From positions 1-64,000 of the forward strand of contig JASAND010028644.1 of assembly GCA_030248195.1 (NCBI GenBank): a DNA stretch of 64,000 nt, in the 5' to 3' direction. The position numbers and the translations under genes were made by a program. The DNA is from Trissonchulus latispiculum. Lineage: Eukaryota; Nematoda; Enoplea; Enoplida; Ironidae. Within the stretch, counting starts at the first letter, position 1. Each line of letters opens with the position of its first letter. The notes below the pieces were generated by a model, which saw only the letters and a program-made list of their open reading frames with translations, ran no database searches and had not been told where the DNA came from. Shown piece by piece: positions 10,407 through 19,422 of the stretch.

Positions 10407-11875
10407 TTATTATTATTATTCTTCTTCTTCTTGTCCCCCCCTATTAACTCAAGCTAGGCTCAACGCCCGGAGCTGAAATTTTGTGGGTATGTGGGGGTTG
10501 GTCCCAAACCTGGCCCATTTTAATTTCATCGCTCTAGACCCACCCAGTCGACCAGGGCAGGGAATTTAATTTTTTAAAATGGTTCTGGTTTAGAGGGGGG
10601 TTCTGGTTCTCTGGCAAGGCGATTCTCAAAAATGGTCGAAAACTTTTTCTCTCCGATTTGGTTGAAAAGTCAGTCCTAGGGTAATTCGGGGACGCAGATT
10701 CCAAATCTGCAATCGAAATTTTTCTAGCGTTTGTGAATCTCGAGATATGGCCAAAAGTTACACTGTTGGAGACCGCAAAAGTGAGCAAACTGCCCAGAAA
10801 CGCCTAATATCTGTGTTTTTTGAACTCGTTAGTCAAGTTTAGCCAGTGGATTTGCTAAGATATCCTTTAAAAAGAAGTGTCAAGTAACTTTCAGCTATAT
10901 TTAGTAGAAAATTTCTTATCCCAACTGCCCTTTTATGGGCAACCATTTTCAGGTGAAGGTGTCAAAAATGGATAAAAACGTTTAATGTCCGATTTGGTTG
11001 AAAAGTCGGTCATAGGGTAATTCGGGGACGCAGATTCCAAATCTGCAATCGGAATGTTTCTAGTTCCCGTGGATCTCGAGATATGGCCAAATGCTACGCT
11101 GTTGGAGTCCGCAAAAGTGAGCAAACTGCCCAGAAACGCCTAATATCTGTGTTTTTAACTTGTTAGTCAATTTGAGCTGGTGGATATGCTAGGACACCCT
11201 TTAAGAGGGTGTATCAAGCAACTTGTAGTAATCGAAAATTCCTTATCCCAAATGCCCTTTTAAGGGCAACCATTTTCAGATGTACGGGTTAAAAGCCTTT
11301 TGTCTAAAATTTGGACGAAACGTTGGCCCAAGGGGAGGTCGAGAACGTAGATTTTATACGCACAATCAAACGTTTTAAAGAAGTTGTGGCTTTGGAGATA
11401 TGACCAAAGGCAGTCATGCTTAATTTGCAGCAGGTACTCTAAAAAAGGATTTGTGCATATTCTCCGGCTTGCTTTGCAATTTGATTACGTTAGCAAGAAG
11501 AACGTTTGTTAAACTGTAAAGTGTCTTTAAGCTAAGAACTGCTTATCCCAACTGCCCCTTTAAGGGCAACCGAATTCCAGAAACATTCCTTATCCCAACT
11601 GCCCCTTTAAGGGCAACCATTTCCAGAAACATCCCTTATCCCAACTGCCCCATTAAGGGCAACCATTTCCAGGAAAGTTCCTTATCCCAACTGCCCTTCC
11701 AAGGGCAACCATTTCCAGGGAATATATATATATATACCTTATCCCAACTACCCCTTTAAGGGCAACAATTTCAGAAAACAACACAGAAAATACTCTTTAT
11801 CCCCCATTTGACCGAAAATCGACCCTAGAAAATGACCTGCCTAATGAAGGAAGCGGCGGCAAACCATTCATGCCA
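10407..11875 (+). mobile_element. Family A body and 3' end (probable continuation of A1)
   Basis: TTA/TTC tract, leader and core repeats, then a long run of TTATCCCAACTGCCC hairpins and a variant 3' end (GAAGGAAGCGGCGGCAAACC, tail ATTCATGCCAATTT). The first 830 bp are almost identical to 15,618-16,450, pointing to duplication or gene conversion within the stack. Confidence 0.6.
11541..11775. repeat. Array of TGCCCYTTWAAGGGCA mini-hairpins
   Basis: Five tandem units of about 50-55 bp, each carrying TTATCCCAACTGCCC, a short loop and GGGCAACCAT. The stem is CTGCCC(C/T)TTTAAGGGCAA; variants keep pairing (for example CTTCCAAGGG), consistent with a selected hairpin. A TATATATATATA run separates the last two. 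Single or paired copies of the same hairpin end most other A core repeats. Confidence 0.85.
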
Positions 11876-12080
11876 ATTTTTGGTTTGCCGCTACTTCCGA
11901 AGGAAAAGGGCAAACCCTTATTCTCGTCGTGTTATTATTATTATTATTGTGTTGCCCACTTTTCCAAAGGAATGGGCAACACTTTGTTATTGGTCTGTGC
12001 TTATTATTATTGTGTTGCCCACTTTTCCAAAGGAATGGGCAACACTTTGTTATTGGTCTGTGCTTATTATTATTATTATT

Positions 12081-13093
12081 GGGTTGTCGCATTTTTTAAA
12101 AAAAAAGACAACCCTTTGATATGGCTAAGTTTCTTTATTTATTTATTTATTTATTATTCCGGTCAACATTTGTGTCCCCCCCCCTTTTTCTCGAGATTGG
12201 CTGGACCGATCGGGCTGAAATTCTCAGCATAGTTGTAGGGTGACCTGAAGTGCTCCCGTTTGTAAGGGCATCTCGATATCTCCCGGATTCCGGGAATGGC
12301 GAATCCCGGAATTTTAAAAATCGTAAGGGGGGACCAAGGGAAACGTAAAAATTTTTTGTCTCCGATTTTGCTTAAAAGTTGGTCATAGGGTAAGTCGACC
12401 ACGCTGATTTCGAAACTGAAATCGAAATTTCCGGAAAATTTCCGGATTTCGAGATATTCGATCCGGAAAATTCCGGATTTTGAAAAATTTCTCCAAAAGT
12501 GGTCGATATGGTACTCAAATGAAAGAGCTCGCCGAGCTGAACAACTTTCCTTCTTGCGACATTTTCCGGAAATGCGTCTAGCGAAAGTTATAGCCGAAAA
12601 ACTGAAAATCCGGGAATTCACGAAAACCCGGATTTTGGACTTAAAAATTTTTTGTCTCCGATTTTGCTCAAAAGTTGGTCATAGGGTAATTCGACCACGC
12701 TGATTTCGAAACTGGAATCGAAATTTCCGGAAAGTACGGATTTCGAGATATTGGACCCGGAAAATTCCGGATTTTGGAAAACTTCTCCGAAAGTGGTCGA
12801 CATGGTACTCAAATGAAAGAGCTCGTCGAGCTTAACAACTTTCCTTCTTGCGACATTTTCCGGAAATGCGTCCAGCGAAAGTTATGGCCGAAAAACCGAA
12901 AATCCGGGAATTCCCGGAAAAACCGAATTTCTAAGAATTGTCACAAAAGTAGACTCTATGGTACTCATTCGAAAGCTCTTAGCGAGTAGGAAAAAAGTTG
13001 CAATAGCCCCAAAGCCTGAAAATGTACCAAAACTGAGTTTTCGCCCTTTAGATAAGAGGAAAATGGCTGCGACAACCCGTTGATGCCGGTAGG
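12081..13093 (+). mobile_element. Family C element C4
   Basis: GGGTTGTCGC start with hairpin, TTTA tract, CCCCCCCCC leader, two about 300-bp core repeats (12,349 and 12,645), and the end GCGACAACCCGTTGATGCCGGTAGG. Followed by ATTTATT and B4. Confidence 0.72.
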
Positions 13094-13100
13094 ATTTATT

Positions 13101-13152
13101 GTGTTGCCCACTTTTCCAAAGGAATGGGCAACACTTTGTTATTGGTCTGTGC

Positions 13153-13183
<31 letters not shown>

Positions 13184-13980
13184 CCGTCTGTCCCCCCCCT
13201 AGATCTCGAGATTGGGAAGGGGTACAGGGGTGGTTGATACCTCATTTTGAAGATATTCACTTGGACGTCGGATCCTCAGTTGGGCAGTCCGATACCTTCC
13301 GGATTCCGGGAATGGCGAATCCCGGAATTTTTCGGTTGGTAAGGGGGGACCAAGGCGAAATTTCAAAATCCAAAATTTGGTCTAAAATTTTTTGTTTCCG
13401 ATTTCGCTGAAAAGTTGGTCATAGGGTAACTCAACCAAGCTGATTTCGAAACTGAAATCGAAATTTCCGGAAAATTTACGGATTTCGAGATATTCGACCC
13501 GGAAAATTCCGGATTTTGAAAAATTTCTCCAAAAGTGGTCGATATGGTACTCAAATGAAAGAGCTCGTCGAGCTGAGCAACTTTCCTTCTTGCGACATTT
13601 TCCGAAAATGCGTCTAGCGATAGTTATGACCGAAAAACTGAAAATCCGGGAATTCACAAAAACCCGGATTTTGGACCAAAAAATTTTTTGTCTCCGATTT
13701 CACTCAAAAGTCGGTCATAAGGTAATTCGACCACGCTGATTTCGAAACTTCAATCGAAATTTCCGGAAAATTTACGGATTTCGAGATATTCGTTCCGAAA
13801 TATTCCGGATTTTGAAAAACTTCTCTGAAAGTGGTCGATATGGTACTCAAACGAAAGAGTTCGTCGAGCTGAGCATTTTTCCTTCTTGCGACATTTTCTG
13901 ATGTTGCGTCTAGCGAAAGTTATGGCAGAAAATAAACAGAAAAACCTGTTGTGGGCAACACATTCTTGCAGTAGCGCTAG
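13101..13980 (+). mobile_element. Family B element B4, complete
   Basis: Cleanest B copy, 880 bp. It has the hairpin GTGTTGCCCA/TGGGCAACAC, a TTA tract at about 13,153-13,183, CCGTCTGTCCCCCCCC, two core repeats, and GTGGGCAACAC plus ATTCTTGCAGTAGCGCTAG. Confidence 0.75.
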
Positions 13981-16611
13981 TTATTATTATTATTATTATT
14001 ATCCGTCTGTCCCCCCCCTAGATCTCGAGATTGGGAAGGGGTACAGGGGTGGTTGATACCTCATTTTGAAGCACTTGACTAGGACATTGGATCCTCAGTT
14101 GGGCAGTCCGATACCTTCCGAATTCCGGGAATGGCGAATGCCGGAATTTTTCGAATGGTAAGGGGGGACCAAGGCGAAATTTCAAAATCCAAAATTTGGT
14201 CAAAAATTTTTTGTCTCCGATTTCGCTCAAAAGTTGGTCATAGGGTAACTCGACCACGCTGATTTCGAAACTGAAATCGAAATTTCCGGAAAATTTACGG
14301 ATTTCGAGATATTCGCTCCGAAAAATTCCGGATTTTGAAAAATTTCTCCAAAAGTGGTCGATATGGTACTCAAACGAAAGAGCTCGTCAAGCTGAACAAC
14401 TTTCCTTCTTGCGACATTTTATAAAAATGCGTCTGGCGAAAGTTATGACCGTAAAACTGAAAACCCGGGAATTCACGAAAACCCGGATTTTGTACTTAAA
14501 AATTTTTTGTCTCCGATTTCCCTCAAATGTTGGTCATAGGGTAATTCGACCACGCTGATTTCGAAACTGGAATCGAAATTTCCGGAAAATTTCCGGATTT
14601 CGAGATATTCGCTCCGGAAAATTACGGATTTTGAAAAATTTCTCCAAAAGTGGTCGATATGGTACTCAAACGAAAGAGCTCGTCAAGCTGAACAACTTTC
14701 ATTCTTGCGACATTTTATGAAAATGAGTCTAGCGAAAGTTATGGCAGAAAATAAACAGAAAAACCTGTTGTGGGCAACACATTCTTGCAGTAGCGCTAGT
14801 TATTATTATTATTATTATTATCCGTCTGTCCCCCCCCTAGATCTCGAGATTGGGAAGGGGTACAGGGATGGTTGATACCTCATTTTGAAGATATTCACTT
14901 GGACGTTGGATCCTCAGTTGGGCAGTCCGATACCTTCCGGATTCCGGGAATGGCGAATCCCGGAATTTTTCGGTTGGTAAGGGGGGACCAAGGCGAAATT
15001 TCAAAATCCAAAATTTGGTCAAAAATTTTTTGTGTCCGATTTCGCTCAAAAGTTGGTCATAGGGTAACTCGACCACGCTGATTTCGAAACTGAAATCGAA
15101 ATTTCCGGAAAATTTACGGATTTCGAGATATTCGATCCGGAAAATTCCGGATATTGAAAAATTTCTCCAAAAGTAGTCGATATGGTACTCAAATGAAAGA
15201 GCTCGTCGAGCTGAGCAACTTTCCTTCTTGCGACATTTTCCGAAAATGCGTCTAGCGATAGTTATGACCGAAAAACTGAAAATCCGGGAATTCACAAAAA
15301 CCCGGATTTTGGACCAAAAATTTTTTGTCTCCGATTTCACTCAAAAGTCGGTCATAAGGTAATTCGACCACGCTGATTTCGAAACTTCAATCGAAATTTC
15401 CGGAAAATTTACGGATTTCGAGATATTCGTTCCGAAAAATTCCGGATTTTGAAAAATTTCTCTGAAAGTGGTCGATATGGTACTCAAACGAAAGAGTTCG
15501 TCGAGCTGAGCAACTCTCCTTCTTGCGACATTTTCTGATGTTGCGTCTAGCGAAAGTTATGGCAGAAAATAAACAGAAAAACCTGTTGTGGGCAACACAT
15601 TCTTGCAGTAGCGCTAGTTATTATTATTATTCTTCTTCTTCTTCTTGTCCCCCCCTATTAACTCAAGCTAGGCTCAACGCCCGGAGCTGAAATTTTGTGG
15701 GTATGTGGGGGTTGGTCCCAAACCTGGCCCATTTTAATTTCATCGCTCTAGACCCACCCAGTCGACCAGGGCAGGGAATTTAATTTTTTAAAATGGTTCT
15801 GGTTTAGAGGGGGGTTCTGGTTCTCTGGCAAGGCGATTCTCAAAAATGGTCGAAAACTTTTTCTCTCCGATTTGGTTGAAAAGTCAGTCCTAGGGTAATT
15901 CGGGGACGCAGATTCCAAATCTGCAATCGAAATTTTTCTAGCGTTTGTGAATCTCGAGATATGGCCAAAAGTTACACTGTTGGAGACCGCAAAAGTGAGC
16001 AAACTGCCCAGAAACGCCTAATATCTGTGTTTTTTGAACTCGTTAGTCAAGTTTAGCCAGTGGATTTGCTAAGATATCCTTTAAAAAGAAGTGTCAAGTA
16101 ACTTTCAGCTATATTTAGTAGAAAATTTCTTATCCCAACTGCCCTTTTATGGGCAACCATTTTCAGGTGAAGGTGTCAAAAATGGATAAAAACGTTTAAT
16201 GTCCGATTTGGTTGAAAAGTCGGTCATAGGGTAATTCGGGGACGCAGATTCCAAATCTGCAATCGGAATGTTTCTAGTTCCCGTGGATCTCGAGATATGG
16301 CCAAATGCTACGCTGTTGGAGTCCGCAAAAGTGAGCAAACTGCCCAGAAACGCCTAATATCTGTGTTTTTTAACTTGTTAGTCAATTTGAGCTGGTGGAT
16401 ATGCTAGGACACCCTTTAAGAGGGTGTATCAAGCAACTTGTAGTAATCGAAAATTCCTTATCCCAAATGCCCTTTTAAGGGCAACCATTTCTAGAAAAGT
16501 TCCTTATCCCAACTACCCTTTCAGAGGCAACCATTTCCCGAAAATCGACGCTACAAAGTTAGCTGCCTAAAGAAAGAAGCGGCGGCAAACCATTCATGCC
16601 AGTTTAGCTTG

Positions 16612-18297
16612 TTATTATTATTCTTCTTCTTCTTGTCCCCCCCTATTAACTCAAGCTAGGCTCAACGCCCGGAGCTGAAATTTGGTGGGTATGTGGGGGT
16701 TGGTCCCAAACCTGGCCCATTTTAATTTCATCGCTCTAGACCCACCCAGTCGACCAGGGCAGGGAATTTAATTTTTTAAAATGGTTCTGGTTTAGAGGGG
16801 GGTTCTGGTTCTCTGGCAAGGCGATTCTCAAAAATGGTCGAAAACTTTTTGTCACCGATTTGTTTGAAAAGTCAGTCCTAGGGTAATTCGGGGACGCAGA
16901 TTCCAAATCTGCAATCGAAATTTTTCTAGCTTTTGTGAATCTCGAGATATGGCCAAAACTTACACTGTTGGAGACCGCAAAAGTGAGCAAACTGCCCAGA
17001 AACGCCTAATATCTGTGTTTTTTGAACTCGTTAGTCAAGTTTAGCCGGTGGATTTGCTAGGACACCCTTTAAAAAGAAGTGTCAAGTAACTTGTGGCGAT
17101 ATTTAATCGAAAATTCCTTATCCCAACTACCTTTTTATGGGCAACCATTTTCAGAGGAAGGTGTCAAAAATGGTCGAAAACTTTTTCTCTCCGATTTGGT
17201 CAAAAAGTTTGTCCTGGGGTAATTCATGGACGTAGATTCCAAATCTGCAATCGAAGTTTTTCTAGCTTTTGTGAATCTCGAGATATGGCCAAAAGTTACA
17301 CTGTTGGAGACCGCAGAACTGAGCAAACTGTAAAGAAACGCCGAATAGTTGTGTTTTTTGAACTCATTAGGAAGCGTGTCAAAAATAAAATCGTGTACAC
17401 GATAAAATTTACACGATTCTTGACACGGTTTTAATAAAACTTACACGATTTCTAAACGCTTTGTTTTTATGGTAATGTTTTGGTTTCACTTTCTTGTTTT
17501 GAAAATAACCAGCTGCTGACTAACTTTGATACAGAAACATGAATATATGTGAGCTTCAGCTACTGTGCTGTTATTACAGCACTGACTTAAAGCACAGCTT
17601 TGAAAAAACTTCAAAAGTTGACATCAAATATACCGCTTACACGATTTCTACACGAATTAAAACGTGTAAATAAATCGTGTACACGCTAAATTTTAAGCTT
17701 AATTTTGACACGGTTCCTTAGTCAAGTTTAGCCGGTGGATTTGCTAGGACACCCTTTAAAAAGAAGTGCAAAGTAACTTTTAGCAATATTTAGTAGAAAA
17801 TTTCTTATCCCAACTGCCCTTTTATGGGCAACCATTTTCAGGTGAAGGTGTCAAAAATGGATAAAAACGTGTAATGTCCGATTTGGTTGAAAAGTCGGTC
17901 ATAGGGTAATTCGGGGACGCAGATTCCAAATCAGCAGTCTAAATGTTTCTAGCTCCCGTGGATCTCGAGATATGGCCAAATGCTACGCTGTTGGAGTCCG
18001 CAAAAGTGAGCAAATTGTTTAGAAAAGCCTAATATCAGTACTTTTTTCGAAGCCGGTAGTCAAGTTGAGCTGGTGGATTTGCTAGGACTCCCTATAAGAG
18101 GGTGTATCAAGTAACTTTTAGCGATATTTAGTGAAAAATTAGTTATCCCAACTGCCCTTTCAAGGGCAACCATTTCTAGAAAAGTTCCTTATCCCAACTA
18201 CCCTTTCAGAGGCAACCATTTCCCGAAAAACGACGCTACAAAGTTAGCTGCCTAAAGAAAGAAGCGGCGGCAAACCATTCATGCCAGTTTAGCTTGT
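16612..18297 (+). mobile_element. Family A body and 3' end without a visible 5' hairpin
   Basis: TTA/TTC tract, CCCCCC leader, three or more core repeats and a full 3' end (GCGGCAAACC, tail ATTCATGCCAGTTTAGCTTG). No unpaired A 5' terminus is left for it, so it arose by tandem duplication or unequal exchange at the microsatellite, or its 5' end is the one at 3,254. A 348-bp MITE interrupts it at 17,370. Confidence 0.65.
17370..17717. mobile_element. Harbinger-like MITE with TTA target duplication
   Basis: Neighbouring A core repeats read straight through ...GAACTCATTAGTCAAG..., giving the empty site. Here 348 bp are inserted with TTA on both sides (17,367-17,369 and 17,718-17,720). Ends are GGAAGCGTGTCAAAA and its near complement TTTTGACACGGTTCC. 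A 3-bp TWA duplication with GG-starting TIRs is typical of PIF/Harbinger. The interior has repeated ACACGATTT words and no ORF. Confidence 0.85.
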
Positions 18298-18757
18298 TCT
18301 GTTTGACTTTATCTTACACTTTCTTTGCCTCTCATGTAAAGCAATTCGTTGCTCGTGCTGGCTGGGGTCCCTAGTTTCGGGGTAGATAGAATAGGATGCA
18401 GGTTATCGACGCCAGGGGACAGCGTTATGACTTCGTATCTATGACATTTGTGTCGTAGATACAAAAAGTTTTTTGTTTTTGATATTTTTGTCTTTTGTGA
18501 CTTTCTATTTTGAAGACATATACACTATCTTTTTCCTATTTAAAGCCACTTTTGTAATTTGCATTCTGACTATACGAAGCTTCAGTTTTTTCATCTCTTT
18601 CTTTATACAAAAAATGTTTATTTCATTTTTATGCGTATATATGTGAAACAATTCTGTTTTTTTCTAAGCCTACTTGGGATGGCGAATCCCACTTGATTAC
18701 AATTTTGGAAATTGTCCTTAAATTAACATAAAGCGTATACGCTTTACATATGTATAA
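18298..18757 (+). other. Region upstream of LINE gag, boundary unclear
   Basis: No TTA elements and no readable coding. It may be 5' sequence of the LINE or flanking intron. The base composition becomes ordinary AT-rich. Confidence 0.35.
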
Positions 18758-19201
18758 TGTAAGTATAAACTTACTTATGCTAAACCGGTGGTTGACGTGT
18801 CTGTGCTTGAAAATGTGGCTGTTATTCTGTATGACGGTGAGCTGCCACCCCCCAAGATTAGGGCAAAGGCCTATAGCGGTAATCGCTTAATTCGCCCATC
18901 TGGAAAATGCTTCCTCTGTGGTAATGGTGGTCATTCCATGAAATCCTGTAGGCTCCGGCGATCTAACTTTTCTTGTTTTCGATGTGGCCAAAACGGTCAC
19001 AAGAAAAGCTCATGCCCTATGCACCTAACAGCCGGTTATCAACGAAGACGCCTTACTCCTCTGCTAGATCTACCTATACCGGCTGACCCCGGTCTTGTGA
19101 GTACTGGTAATAATTGTTATCCTTTATATAGTCATGTTGTGCAAGGTTATCCAACTAATAATTTGCATGCTTCAAATCACTTTAGGTCGGGTTTTCTGTA
19201 G
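18758..19201 (+). pseudogene. LINE ORF1 (gag-like) fragment with two CCHC zinc knuckles
   Basis: The open frame runs from after a TAA at 18,755 to TAG at 19,199-19,201, with no good ATG, so the N-terminal part is missing or decayed. It contains two retroviral-type knuckles in tandem, CFLCGNGGHSMKSC and CFRCGQNGHKKSSC (both C-X2-C-X4-H-X4-C), after a short basic linker. Such knuckles close ORF1 proteins of many Jockey-, I- and CR1-group LINEs and bind the element RNA. The frame ends just where the ORF2 frame opens, the usual LINE order. Confidence 0.8.
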
Positions 19202-19350
19202 GCCAGGCTAGGAGTGCCGCTAACGATGATGGTACATTGCTATCTGCTGTCCTACTAAATACCCGTAGCATCTCAAATAAATTAGTAGATTTTAACACGG
19301 AGATTGTTTCCAACCTAAAACCTGATATAGTGTATTTAACAGAGACATGA
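19186..19350 (+). pseudogene. LINE ORF2, N-terminal endonuclease piece ending in a stop
   Basis: In the same frame as the main ORF2, this reads ...LLNTRSISNKLVDFNTEI... followed by PDIVYLTET and a TGA at 19,348-19,350. That is the start of an apurinic-type endonuclease domain (N-R-S-x-x-N-K ... LTETW). The TGA stands where the family has the Trp of TETWL, so a single TGG-to-TGA change explains it. No start codon is obvious, and this copy cannot make intact ORF2. Confidence 0.8.
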
Positions 19351-19422
19351 CTTTCTTCTGGAGATCCTGATCATCTTATTTCTGGAAACAATTTTTACAA
19401 TGTATTTAGGTGCGATAGGGCG

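Larger units (their letters stand above)
12012..14800 (+). mobile_element. Family B element B3 (split by C4 and B4)
   Basis: A second, nearly identical B 5' end lies directly downstream of the first. Its body is 13,981-14,800. B2, B3 and B4 bodies differ by scattered substitutions, so they are separate insertions or older duplications and not an assembly echo. Confidence 0.68.
11949..15617 (+). mobile_element. Family B element B2 (split by B3, C4, B4)
   Basis: The 5' end at 11,949-12,011 has a perfect 10-bp hairpin (GTGTTGCCCA/TGGGCAACAC) and the word TTATTGGTCTGTGC before the TTA tract. The body resumes at 14,801 with CCGTCTGTCCCCCCCC and two core repeats, ending GTGGGCAACAC...GCGCTAG at 15,617. 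Confidence 0.68.
11882..16611 (+). mobile_element. Family A element A4, hosting B2, B3, B4 and C4
   Basis: The 5' hairpin is at 11,882. Its TTA tract is entered at 11,949 by B2, whose own tract is entered at 12,012 by B3, whose tract contains C4 (12,081-13,093) and B4 (13,101-13,980). The 3' bodies close in reverse order at 14,800 (B3), 15,617 (B2) and 16,611 (A4). The bracket structure is visible from the terminal motifs alone. Confidence 0.75.
3254..18297 (+). mobile_element. Nested stack of HINE/Helentron-like non-autonomous elements (families A, B, C)
   Basis: This interval is built entirely from three related families. A starts GGTTTGCCGC and ends with GCGGCAAACC plus about 20 nt. B starts GTGTTGCCCAC and ends with GTGGGCAACAC plus about 20 nt. 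C starts GGGTTGTCGC and ends with GCGACAACCC plus about 15 nt. Next to each 5' terminus is a second complement making a short hairpin, then a TTA or TTTA microsatellite, a C-rich leader (TGTCCCCCC), tandem core repeats of about 300 bp (B, C) or 335 bp (A), and the 3' end. No transposase or Rep/helicase is encoded, so these must be mobilised by another element. The layout is that of Helentron-associated HINE/DINE-1/pearl/MINE elements; the assignment is by structure only. Confidence 0.75.

Noticed and set aside
4651..16990. Many similar minus-strand frames (for example MLTFAVSNSVTFGHISRF, FSAITFARRISGKCRKKES)
   Set aside because: They recur because the core repeats recur. Each is broken at different places, lacks a conserved start and shows no domain; read as repeat DNA.
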